Assembly (NCBI GenBank): GCA_946055715.1
Contig: CAMGGT010000044.1
Location: 1 to 7,002 of the forward strand
Direction: 5' to 3'
Source: an uncultured Clostridia bacterium
GTDB lineage: Bacteria; Bacillota; Clostridia; Oscillospirales; CAG-272
DNA: 7,002 nt
Under the pieces are notes generated by a model. It was not told the origin of the DNA, made no database searches, and saw only the letters and a list, made by a program, of their open reading frames with translations. The translations under genes were made by a program, and so were the position numbers. Below are positions 1 through 5,545 of this stretch, one piece after another. How positions within the stretch are numbered: the first letter of the stretch is position 1; each line of letters starts with the position of its first letter.

Positions 1-330
1 GGACAGTTAATTCATATCAAACGGCTTCACCACAAACTCGTCTGCGCCCAATTACAGCCCCAGCACCTTGTCAAACCCTTCGCCCTTGGCCGTCACCATG
101 ATGACCGGCTTGGAGGAAATCTCGCGGATCTCGCGGCAGACCTGCCAGCCGTCCTTTTTGGGCATCATGATGTCCAGCAGGACCAGATCCGGTTCAAACA
201 CCTTGAAGTAGCTGATGCCCTCCTGCCCGTCCGGCGCGGTTTTGACCTCATAGCCCTCGTTTTCAAAATACAGGCGCAGCGCCTCGCAGATGTTGGCGTC
301 ATCGTCCACGATCAACAGTTTTGTACTCAT
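1..330 (-). pseudogene. Response regulator receiver domain (OmpR/PhoB type), broken by in-frame stops and cut by the window edge
   Basis: Reading leftwards from the ATG at 330-328, a CheY-like receiver is clear: an acidic pocket (DDD at residues 9-11), the phospho-acceptor Asp53 in LLDIMMPKKDGW, and the conserved Thr80 in VIMVTA. Translation stops at a TAA (52-54) after residue 92. The same frame then continues with LGADEFVVKPFDMN, which contains the invariant switch lysine (Lys102 of KPF), and hits a second TAA at 7-9. Family members usually have Glu at the first site and Lys-Glu at FDM-KE, so both stops sit where GAA/GAG is expected. The intact protein would phosphorylate on Asp53 and carry a winged-helix DNA-binding domain beyond the window. 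A ribosome site (AGGGAG) lies about 11 bases upstream, and an ATG at 354 is less likely as the start. This is either a decayed gene or sequence error near an end. Confidence 0.8.
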
Positions 331-392
331 CTCTTTTTTCTCCCTTTCGGTCATTTTTATTTGTGAAGTTTGTTAAGAAGATAACTAAATTC

Positions 393-421
393 ATTATACG
401 AAAAGTGGTTGCATTTGTCAA
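393..421 (-). promoter_or_regulatory. Consensus sigma-A promoter for the response regulator gene
   Basis: On the minus strand, TTGACA (421-416) is followed by exactly 17 bases and TATAAT (398-393), a perfect match to both consensus hexamers. Transcription would start near 386, giving a leader of about 55 bases before the receiver ATG at 330. Confidence 0.85.
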
Positions 422-437
422 TGAAAAATGATAAAAT
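409..437 (+). promoter_or_regulatory. Probable asnA promoter with extended -10
   Basis: TTGCAT (409-414), a 17-base spacer and TAAAAT (432-437) with a TG dinucleotide at 429-430 form an extended -10 promoter reading towards asnA. The -35 is weak (3 of 6), the -10 is 5 of 6. It overlaps the divergent promoter of the response regulator, so the two would compete for polymerase. Confidence 0.45.
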
Positions 438-482
438 CGGGAGTAAATATTCTGTGAAGAGAACATGTACAAACTGTCACGG

Positions 483-499
483 CGGATGTGCCGCATCCG
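483..499 (+). other. Hairpin in the asnA leader
   Basis: CGGATG (483-488) and CATCCG (494-499) form a perfect 6-base-pair stem with a 5-base loop, 20 bases before the asnA ribosome site. No T-run follows, so it is not an intrinsic terminator. It may influence mRNA stability or translation. No T-box or other known riboswitch is recognisable; the leader is only about 90 bases. Confidence 0.35.
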
Positions 500-531
500 G
501 CAGAATGCACCGCATGTCAAAGGAGAACACA

Positions 532-1521
532 ATGCAAGACAAATACCCCGCCCTGTCGCTGAAAGAAACGCAACGCGCCATCAAGCTCTGCAAAGACACC
601 GCAGAAACCCAGCTCTCCCGCCTGCTGTCGCTGGAACGCGTCACAGCCCCCCTGCTGGTGGAAGCGGGCAGCGGCGTCAACGATGACCTCTGTGGCTGGG
701 AACACAAAGTCACCTTTGACCTGGGGAAATGCCCTCTTCGGGCAGAGGTGGTGCAATCGCTGGCCAAATGGAAGCGACTGGCGCTGTGGCAATACGGATT
801 TGCGCCCGGAGAGGGGCTGTATACCGACATGAACGCCCTGCGCCCGGACGAAGTGCCGGATGCTCTGCATTCCATCACGGTGGACCAGTGGGACTGGGAA
901 AAGATCATTCTGCCCGCCGACCGCCACATGGGCATGCTGGAAGACACGGTCAGAACCATCGTCCGCGCCATTGCCGCCACCAAGGCCACCCTGCGGGCCG
1001 CCTTTCCCGTGTTGGAAGAGGCGCTTTGCGACAAGGTGCATTTTGTGACCTCGCAGGCCCTGTATGAGGCCTACCCCACCCTCTCGCCCGAGCAAAGAGA
1101 GTTCGAGATCACAAAGCAATATAAAACCGTATTCATCGAAAAAGTGGGAAAACCCCTCCCCGACGGGCGCCCTCACAGCGACCGCGCCCCCGACTATGAC
1201 GACTGGGACCTCAACGGCGACCTGCTGTTCTGGAGCGGCGCCATCGACCGCCCCATCGAGATCAGCTCCATGGGCATCCGGGTGAATGCGGAAAGTTTAC
1301 TGTCCCAACTGAAAGCGGCGGGCGCAGAAGACAGACTGCGCCACGACTATCACCGCCTGGTGGCGGAGGGCACTCTGCCGCTGACCATCGGCGGTGGCAT
1401 CGGCCAGTCGCGGTTGTGCATGCTGCTGATGGAAAAGCGGCACATCGGCGAGGTGCAGGTCTCGGTGTGGGATGAGCAGACCCGCGCCACCTGCCGGGCA
1501 CAGGGCATCACCCTGCTGTAA
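532..1521 (+). CDS. asnA: Aspartate--ammonia ligase (asparagine synthetase A)
   Basis: This cytoplasmic enzyme makes L-asparagine from L-aspartate, ammonia and ATP (yielding AMP and pyrophosphate), and its fold resembles the class II AspRS/AsnRS catalytic core. The 329-residue product is almost the same length as E. coli AsnA (330). Family signatures run throughout: GSGVNDDLCG with Asp51 in the position of the catalytic Asp46 of E. coli, SLAKWKR (77-82), GEGLYTDMNALRPDE (Arg104), SITVDQWDWE (Gln119), RAPDYDDW, ELSSMGIRV-like EISSMGIRV, and the C-terminal TIGGGIGQSRL. The ATG at 532 is chosen because AAAGGAG (519-525) sits 6 bases before it and the length fits; an in-frame ATG at 409 would add 41 residues unlike the family. 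It stands alone, divergent from the response regulator, with a long non-coding gap behind it. No convincing terminator was seen after the stop. Confidence 0.96.
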   Translation: MQDKYPALSLKETQRAIKLCKDTAETQLSRLLSLERVTAPLLVEAGSGVNDDLCGWEHKVTFDLGKCPLRAEVVQSLAKWKRLALWQYGFAPGEGLYTDMNALRPDEVPDALHSITVDQWDWEKIILPADRHMGMLEDTVRTIVRAIAATKATLRAAFPVLEEALCDKVHFVTSQALYEAYPTLSPEQREFEITKQYKTVFIEKVGKPLPDGRPHSDRAPDYDDWDLNGDLLFWSGAIDRPIEISSMGIRVNAESLLSQLKAAGAEDRLRHDYHRLVAEGTLPLTIGGGIGQSRLCMLLMEKRHIGEVQVSVWDEQTRATCRAQGITLL

Positions 1522-1707
1522 CGGGAGTTGCAAAGCATGGCACGCCATTCTGAATAAGCGATGCCTCACGCCTGAAATAACCGAAATAAAACAGATCACC
1601 TGCGGGAAAAGGCGGGGCAACCGCTCAAGCCGCACCGGCAGGTTGACAAAGCCCGCGTGCCGTGACTGACGGTATCGCGGTATTGCCCATCCACCTGCCC
1701 GGGCGGG
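1522..1707. other. Non-coding gap after asnA with a strong hairpin and a repeated TTGACA block
   Basis: No credible gene lies here; the short open frames have no ribosome site or family resemblance. A stable hairpin is present: CCGCGTGCCGT (1653-1663) pairs with ACGGTATCGCGG (1669-1680), with one bulged T, one G-T pair and a 5-base loop. It lacks a following T-run on either strand. A GC palindrome (1694-1707) abuts the -35 box of the next promoter. An 18-base segment at 1635-1652 recurs at 1700-1717 with 15 of 18 positions identical, including TTGACAA. Confidence 0.5.
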
Positions 1708-1736
1708 TTGACAACGCATCCATTAATGTGTATAAT
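1708..1736 (+). promoter_or_regulatory. Consensus sigma-A promoter upstream of the DUF3006-like gene
   Basis: TTGACA (1708-1713), a 17-base spacer and TATAAT (1731-1736) match the consensus perfectly. Transcription would start near 1743, giving a leader of about 220 bases before the next start codon. The GC palindrome at 1694-1707 directly adjoins the -35 box and could be a regulator site. Confidence 0.85.
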
Positions 1737-1742
1737 GTGTAT

Positions 1743-1833
1743 ATCTTGTGCGGTGGGTGCCAACCGTCTTTTTACCACGGCTGTCCGCGCCCCGCACACG
1801 CCCCCTTGCGGGGCAACATCGGTTTTGTTTTTT
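1743..1833 (+). promoter_or_regulatory. Candidate attenuator or short leader RNA with competing hairpins
   Basis: Right after the predicted transcription start, TGTGCGG (1747-1753) can pair over 7 bases with CCGCACA (1792-1798). The second segment overlaps the 5' arm of the terminator stem (1789-1796), so the two structures exclude each other. This is the layout of a switch in which the early pairing acts as antiterminator. I recognise no known riboswitch class, T-box or protein-binding leader. Alternatively this is a small RNA of about 90 bases with its own promoter and terminator. Confidence 0.45.
1789..1833 (+). terminator. Predicted intrinsic terminator within the leader of the DUF3006-like gene
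   Basis: GCCCCGCA (1789-1796) and TGCGGGGC (1807-1814) form a perfect 8-base-pair stem around a 10-base loop. A T-rich run (TTTTGTTTTTT, 1823-1833) follows 8 bases later and continues as a pyrimidine-rich stretch to about 1849. The gap between stem and T-run is longer than ideal, which lowers certainty. Confidence 0.6.
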
Positions 1834-1889
1834 CATTTTTTCTTTTTCATTGATGCTTTGTATGTTGCATCCGAGGCCGATCGCATACC

Positions 1890-1942
1890 CCCGCACCCTA
1901 CGTTGCGGGAGGTTTCTGCCGTGACCCGGCGCACCCTTGCGC
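1890..1942 (+). other. Two further leader hairpins sharing the CGCACCCT...TTGCG sequence
   Basis: CCCGCA (1890-1895) pairs with TGCGGG (1904-1909) across an 8-base loop, and GCGCA (1929-1933) pairs with TGCGC (1938-1942) across the loop CCCT. The second is followed by TTTT and ends 8 bases before the ribosome site (1951-1957). Both resemble the terminator stem at 1789-1814 in having CGCA and TGCG arms. Confidence 0.4.
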
Positions 1943-1965
1943 TTTTGCAGAAAGGAGCAGGACAA

Positions 1966-2214
1966 ATGACCGAAAAGGTACACGCCTCGCTTGACAGAAT
2001 CGAGGAAGGGCAACTGGTCTGCTACACCGACGATGACCGTCTGTTCACCCTCCCCGCCTCGGCCTATCCCGACCTGAAGGGCGGAGAAGCCGTGGAACTG
2101 ACGCTGGAAAACGGGCGCGCGGTCGCTCTTGCCTTACTTGCCCGCGAGACGGAAGAGAACAAAAAGAAGGCACACGCGCTTTTTGCCGCCTTGCTGCGCA
2201 AAAAGAAGGGCTGA
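1966..2214 (+). CDS. Small DUF3006-like protein
   Basis: An 82-residue acidic-to-basic cytoplasmic protein without signal peptide or membrane segment. The N-terminal half (SLDRIEEGQLVCYTDDDRLFTLPASAYPDLKGGEAVELT) follows the DUF3006 pattern as I know it: a first strand with an IDR-like motif, a short beta barrel, a proline-containing link and a KEGD-like turn. A charged helix rich in Lys and Glu ends in KKKG. The function of DUF3006 proteins is unknown; some are coded near MBL-fold or ComEC-type genes, but none is here. The ATG at 1966 has AAAGGAG 8 bases upstream. A GTG at 1921, in the same frame and 8 bases after GGGAGG, would add 15 residues unlike the family. It is first in the run leading to plsY, from which it is separated by 44 bases. 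Confidence 0.7.
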   Translation: MTEKVHASLDRIEEGQLVCYTDDDRLFTLPASAYPDLKGGEAVELTLENGRAVALALLARETEENKKKAHALFAALLRKKKG

Positions 2215-2258
2215 CCGCCGTTTGCGCTGATCTGCCACACTTTATTTGAGGAATCATC

Positions 2259-3020
2259 ATGATCGATTTACTGCAATACGGACTCTATTCGCAGATCGCC
2301 TATCCCTCGGTAGGGGCGTTGGTGCTGGGCACGCTGGGCTGTGTTCTGGCCGCCGCACTGCTCCCCTATCTGCTGGGCAGTCTGAACACCTCCATTCTCA
2401 TCTCGCGCCTGCTGTTCCGCGATGACGTGCGCACGCACGGCAGCGGAAACGCAGGGCTGAGCAACATGCAGCGCACCTTCGGCGCGAAGGGCGCGGTGCT
2501 GACCCTTCTGGGCGACATTCTCAAAACCGCCCTCTGCATCTTCATCGGCGGGCTGTTTATGGGTCTGGAATACCAGGGGCCGTACGCCGTGGGACTTGGC
2601 GGGTATATAGGCATGTTCTTCTGCGTGCTGGGGCACACTTTCCCCATATTCTACCGCTTCAAAGGGGGGAAGGGCGTGCTCTGCTCCGCCATCGGCATCG
2701 CCATCCTCAGCCCGTATGTGTTTTTGGTCTTGCTGCTGGTCTTTGTGATCCTGGTGGCATTCACCAAGTATATTTCGCTGGGCTCCATTGTCTCCTCGGC
2801 CATGTACCCCCTGTTTTTGAACCTGATGTTCAAAGTCTCCTACACCTCCACGCCCCCTGCCTATGTGGTGCTGTGCAGTTTTGTGATGGCGGCCATGGTC
2901 GTATGGATGCACCGCTCCAACATCAATCGCCTGTGGCATGGCGAAGAACGCAAACTCTCTTTTCATCATCACGAAGTGGACACCTCCGACAAGGAGAACG
3001 GGGAGGGCCCCGATAAATGA
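2259..3020 (+). CDS. plsY: Acyl-phosphate:glycerol-3-phosphate acyltransferase PlsY
   Basis: This integral membrane enzyme transfers an acyl group from acyl-phosphate (made by PlsX) to glycerol-3-phosphate, giving lysophosphatidic acid, the first step of phospholipid synthesis. All three family motifs are visible: THGSGNAGLSNMQRTFG (59-75), GHTFPIFYRFKGGKG (126-139, the glycine-rich substrate loop), and HRSNINRLWHGEE (218-230). Hydrophobic segments lie near residues 18-37, 78-102, 110-130, 143-168 and 200-217. At 253 residues it exceeds the usual 190-220, owing to about 20 extra residues at the N-terminus and a hydrophilic, charged tail after 232 (HHHEVDTSDKENGEGPDK). The start has GAGGA 6 bases upstream. 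Its stop overlaps the next start as ATGA, implying coupled translation with the methyltransferase. Confidence 0.95.
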   Translation: MIDLLQYGLYSQIAYPSVGALVLGTLGCVLAAALLPYLLGSLNTSILISRLLFRDDVRTHGSGNAGLSNMQRTFGAKGAVLTLLGDILKTALCIFIGGLFMGLEYQGPYAVGLGGYIGMFFCVLGHTFPIFYRFKGGKGVLCSAIGIAILSPYVFLVLLLVFVILVAFTKYISLGSIVSSAMYPLFLNLMFKVSYTSTPPAYVVLCSFVMAAMVVWMHRSNINRLWHGEERKLSFHHHEVDTSDKENGEGPDK

Positions 3021-3724
3021 ACGACACGCAATCTGTGCCGACCTCCGCGGAGGCCGGCCGCTTTTATCGCCTGATCCTCAAAGCCGCAGGTGACGGCATT
3101 CTGCGCAAACTGACCTTTTCTCTGCCCGCTCACGCACCGCTGTTGCCCCCGCGCACCGTGGCGCGCCTGTCTGAATTGCGCGGCAGGCCCCACCTCTCCT
3201 GTGAGCAGACCCTGCAAAAAGGCAAGGTGCAGCACCTGCACATCCCCTCCCACGACCCGGAAGGCATTCTGCTCTCCTTTGTGCTGGGGTATGACCGTGT
3301 GTTTCTCTCCACTTCCCTTGGAGATGCAGAACTGATGCGCTCTGCCAAGGGCAAAGAAACATTGCGGGGGGTGGGCGCGCTGGAACAGGCGCGGCCGCAG
3401 AAAGACACAGAGACATTTCTGCTTCCGCCCGACAGGCAGGTCAAACACATCTTTGAGGGCACCGCCCCCTTCATGCAAAAGCTCGGCATCAGCGACACCA
3501 CCGGGCGGGTACACGACAAAAAGCAGTCCAAATTCCGGCAGATCAACCGCTTTCTGGAACTCTTTGAGGATGTCTATGACAAACTGCCCACCACCGGCAA
3601 ACTGTGTGTATATGACCTCTGCTGCGGAAAGAGCTACCTCAGTTTTGCCCTGTATGCCTCTACCTCTGCGACAAAAAGGGACGCGAAGTGGACATGCTGT
3701 GCATGGACCTCAAAGAGGATGTGA
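3017..3724 (+). CDS. Class I SAM-dependent methyltransferase, N-terminal part (frameshifted)
   Basis: The first 214 codons code for the start of a methyltransferase of the Methyltransf_32 type common in Clostridia. An N-terminal domain of about 160 residues is followed by the linker HDKKQSKFRQINRFLELFEDV (166-186) and the SAM-binding motif I, VYDLCCGKSYLSFALY (198-213). After Ala214 (3656-3658) the frame departs from the family and runs through 21 unrelated residues to a TGA at 3722-3724. Skipping two bases (one CT of CTCT at 3658-3661) restores YLCDKKGREVDMLCMDL in the other frame, so this and the following entry are one gene of about 405 residues. The substrate is unknown. The start overlaps the plsY stop by 4 bases. 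Confidence 0.8.
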   Translation: MNDTQSVPTSAEAGRFYRLILKAAGDGILRKLTFSLPAHAPLLPPRTVARLSELRGRPHLSCEQTLQKGKVQHLHIPSHDPEGILLSFVLGYDRVFLSTSLGDAELMRSAKGKETLRGVGALEQARPQKDTETFLLPPDRQVKHIFEGTAPFMQKLGISDTTGRVHDKKQSKFRQINRFLELFEDVYDKLPTTGKLCVYDLCCGKSYLSFALYASTSATKRDAKWTCCAWTSKRM

Positions 3725-4236
3725 TGGCCGCCTGCGGCCGCACAGCGGCAGAACTGGGCTTTGACGGTATGCGCTTCTGCGCGGGCGACATCCGAACCCT
3801 GCCCCGCACACAACACCCCCACCTCGTCGTCTCGCTGCACGCCTGCGATATTGCCACAGACATCGTGCTGGACACGGCCGTGGAACTGGGAGCAGATGTC
3901 ATTCTTTCCACCCCTTGCTGTCACCGCTATATCAACCGTCGCCTTTGTGCCCCCGAGCTTGCCTTCGTGACCGACCACCCGCATCTGCGGGCACGCCTGG
4001 GCGAGACGCTGACAGATGCGCTTCGCCTGCTTCGTCTGGAAGCCGGCGGCTATCAAGTGGATGCGGCCGAGCTGATCGACCTCTCCGACACCCCCAAGAA
4101 CACCTTGCTCCGCGCCGTCCGGCGCCCGGGCTTCTCTCCCGACTCCGCCGCGGCCAAAGCCAAACGCGACGCTTATGAACGTGCGCTGTCTTTCCTTTTA
4201 GGCAAAAACAGCGACAGCTATCTCAAGGACATCTGA
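3661..4236 (+). CDS. Class I SAM-dependent methyltransferase, C-terminal part (frameshifted)
   Basis: This 191-codon segment continues the preceding gene in another frame. YLCDKKGREVDMLCMDLKEDV supplies the second Rossmann strand with the acidic residue expected to hold the SAM ribose. CAGDI marks the next strand, and LVVSLHACDIATDIVLD followed by VILSTPCCHRYINRRL are the characteristic SLHACD and PCC motifs of this family. Without motif I, which lies in the upstream half, the fragment cannot bind SAM normally. If translated alone it could start at the GTG at 3688, but no good ribosome site precedes it. The stop at 4234-4236 lies one base before the tsaE start. Either the gene is inactive, the frameshift is a sequence error, or translation slips; see findings. 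Confidence 0.8.
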   Translation, partial: YLCDKKGREVDMLCMDLKEDVMAACGRTAAELGFDGMRFCAGDIRTLPRTQHPHLVVSLHACDIATDIVLDTAVELGADVILSTPCCHRYINRRLCAPELAFVTDHPHLRARLGETLTDALRLLRLEAGGYQVDAAELIDLSDTPKNTLLRAVRRPGFSPDSAAAKAKRDAYERALSFLLGKNSDSYLKDI

Positions 4237-4237
4237 T

Positions 4238-4687
4238 ATGATCAAGATCACAACAGACACCGCACAAACAGAAGCAGTGGGCGCCGCGCTGGCCGCCCGC
4301 TTGCTGGACTGCGGAAAAGAGAAGGCCTTTGTTGCCCTCTATGGCGACATGGGTGTGGGTAAAACGGCTTTTTGCCGGGGGTTTTGCCAAAAAATCGGCA
4401 TTTTGAGGGTCAAAAGCCCCACTTATACCATTGTCAACGAATACACGGGCGGGGTGCGCCCCGTGTTTCATCTGGACCTGTACCGCCTGTCCGGCGTGCA
4501 GGACCTGGAGAGCATCGGCTTTGGCGAATACCTGCGCCGCCGCGGCATCATTCTGTGCGAATGGCCCGAGCGGGCAGAAGACGCCTTGCCGCCCGACCGC
4601 ATCCGCGTATACTTGTCGCGCACCGAAAACGAGGGAGAACGAACCATTGACATCCGCTTCCCCGGGGAAGGAGACATGATATGCTGA
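4238..4687 (+). CDS. tsaE: tRNA t6A biosynthesis ATPase TsaE
   Basis: TsaE is the P-loop ATPase that acts with TsaB and TsaD to attach threonylcarbamoyl to A37 of ANN-decoding tRNAs. The 149-residue product is full length. It shows the Walker A loop GDMGVGKT (36-43), the switch-like SPTYTIVNEY (60-69), the HLDLYRL motif (78-84, with the conserved Asp80), and EWPERAEDALP (108-118). The start has AAGGA 9 bases upstream, inside the end of the methyltransferase gene, and the intergenic gap is one base. The last codons overlap tsaB, whose ATG lies at 4681, so the pair is translationally coupled. Confidence 0.95.
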   Translation: MIKITTDTAQTEAVGAALAARLLDCGKEKAFVALYGDMGVGKTAFCRGFCQKIGILRVKSPTYTIVNEYTGGVRPVFHLDLYRLSGVQDLESIGFGEYLRRRGIILCEWPERAEDALPPDRIRVYLSRTENEGERTIDIRFPGEGDMIC

Positions 4688-5400
4688 CCCTGGCATTGGA
4701 AAGTACCGCCGCCATTGCCTCTGCTTCGCTTGCGGAGGATGGGCGTTGTCTGTATCTGGTGCAGTCCGACTGCGGGCTGACTCACAGCGAGCAGCTTCTG
4801 CCCATGGTGCAAAAGGCCTTGCGCGCCACCGGCAAACGGGTGGCAGACATCGACCTGTTTGCCTGCACGGTCGGGCCGGGGTCGTTTACGGGGGTGCGCA
4901 TTGCCGCCGCCGTGCTGAAGGGGCTGGCCTTCAATTCCGGCAAGCCCTGCGCCCCCGTCAGTACCCTGCTCTCTCTGGCGCAAAATCTGTCTCCGTTGGA
5001 GGGCATTTTCTGCCCGGTGATGGATGCCCGCCGCGACCAGGTCTACACCGCGCAGTTTGCCTGTCGGGACGGCCGAATGACCCGCGAAAGCGAGGACGAG
5101 GCCCTCTCGCTTGCACAACTGGCAGACCGCCTGCGCCGCTATGAGGGACAGCCCATCTACCTGTGCGGAGACGGCTATGACCTTGCCCACAGCACCCTTC
5201 GTGAGGCGGGCATTGTGCTTTGTGACACCCCCTGCCTCCTGCGCGGGCAGAATGCCTTTTCCACCGCTTTGTGCGCGGAACGGATGTTCCGGGATGGCAA
5301 GACGGTGACCGAGCCGGAGCTGCTGCCCACCTATCTGCGCATGCCCCAGGCAGAACGCGAGCGGCTGGCCGCAGAAGCTACAAGATCCGCGGCAAAATGA
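4681..5400 (+). CDS. tsaB: tRNA threonylcarbamoyladenosine biosynthesis protein TsaB
   Basis: TsaB is the ASKHA-fold, catalytically inactive paralogue of TsaD that forms the TsaB-TsaD dimer on which t6A is made. The 239-residue product has the N-terminal strand LALESTAAIASASL (3-16; most relatives have Asp where Glu7 stands), the THSEQLLP motif (34-41), the hallmark GPGSFTGVR (65-73) and MDARRDQVY (114-122). The C-terminal lobe ends in the LLPTYLRMPQAER stretch seen in the family. GAAGGAG (4667-4673) lies 7 bases before the ATG and inside tsaE. In many Clostridia rimI and tsaD follow tsaB; here neither does, so tsaD must be elsewhere. Confidence 0.95.
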   Translation: MLTLALESTAAIASASLAEDGRCLYLVQSDCGLTHSEQLLPMVQKALRATGKRVADIDLFACTVGPGSFTGVRIAAAVLKGLAFNSGKPCAPVSTLLSLAQNLSPLEGIFCPVMDARRDQVYTAQFACRDGRMTRESEDEALSLAQLADRLRRYEGQPIYLCGDGYDLAHSTLREAGIVLCDTPCLLRGQNAFSTALCAERMFRDGKTVTEPELLPTYLRMPQAERERLAAEATRSAAK

Positions 5401-5545
5401 CGGCAAGTGACCGTATAAAAAAGCAAGCTACCCCCAATCATACAAAGTACAATTGTTTTTGCGCGACCTGCCAAAAGCACCGCCTGCGCCAACGCATCCA
5501 TGCCGCCGAAATGCGGCCGCACCCGAACGAAAGAGGAGAAACACG
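5401..5545 (+). other. Gap between tsaB and rpiB
   Basis: No gene is seen in these 145 bases. A short hairpin, GCCGC (5502-5506) with GCGGC (5513-5517), lies just before the rpiB ribosome site. TACAAT (5448-5453) resembles a -10 box and lies in the palindrome ACAATTGT (5449-5456), but no acceptable -35 precedes it. rpiB may therefore be read from the upstream run or from a regulated weak promoter. Confidence 0.35.

Noticed and set aside
409..531. N-terminal extension of asnA starting at an upstream ATG
   Set aside because: The extra residues do not resemble AsnA, the start at 409 overlaps the promoter, and the ATG at 532 has a good ribosome site and gives the family length.
440..531. T-box or asparagine-sensing leader for asnA
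   Set aside because: Only about 90 bases and one short hairpin are present; no T-box sequence and no terminator were found.
517..1176. Open frame of 219 codons on the minus strand within asnA
   Set aside because: AsnA is unmistakable on the plus strand; the antisense product has a biased composition and no recognisable motif.
1653..1680. Terminator for asnA
   Set aside because: The stem is strong but no T-run follows on the plus strand; the next bases are TATTGCCCATCC.
1743..1835. SRP RNA, 6S RNA, tmRNA or RNase P RNA
   Set aside because: The length is wrong for 6S, tmRNA and RNase P, and the conserved GGAAGG-type tip of SRP RNA is missing.
1921..1965. GTG start at 1921 for the DUF3006-like gene, with GGGAGG 8 bases upstream
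   Set aside because: It is possible, but the added residues do not look like the family, and the ATG at 1966 has an equally placed AAAGGAG.
4468..5406. A long open frame of about 312 codons on the minus strand opposite tsaE and tsaB
   Set aside because: It lies antisense to two well-recognised genes, has no ribosome site or family features, and is the kind of open frame common in GC-rich DNA.
5449..5456. Operator at the ACAATTGT palindrome before rpiB
   Set aside because: An eight-base AT-rich palindrome is expected by chance, and the flanking symmetry fails when checked base by base.
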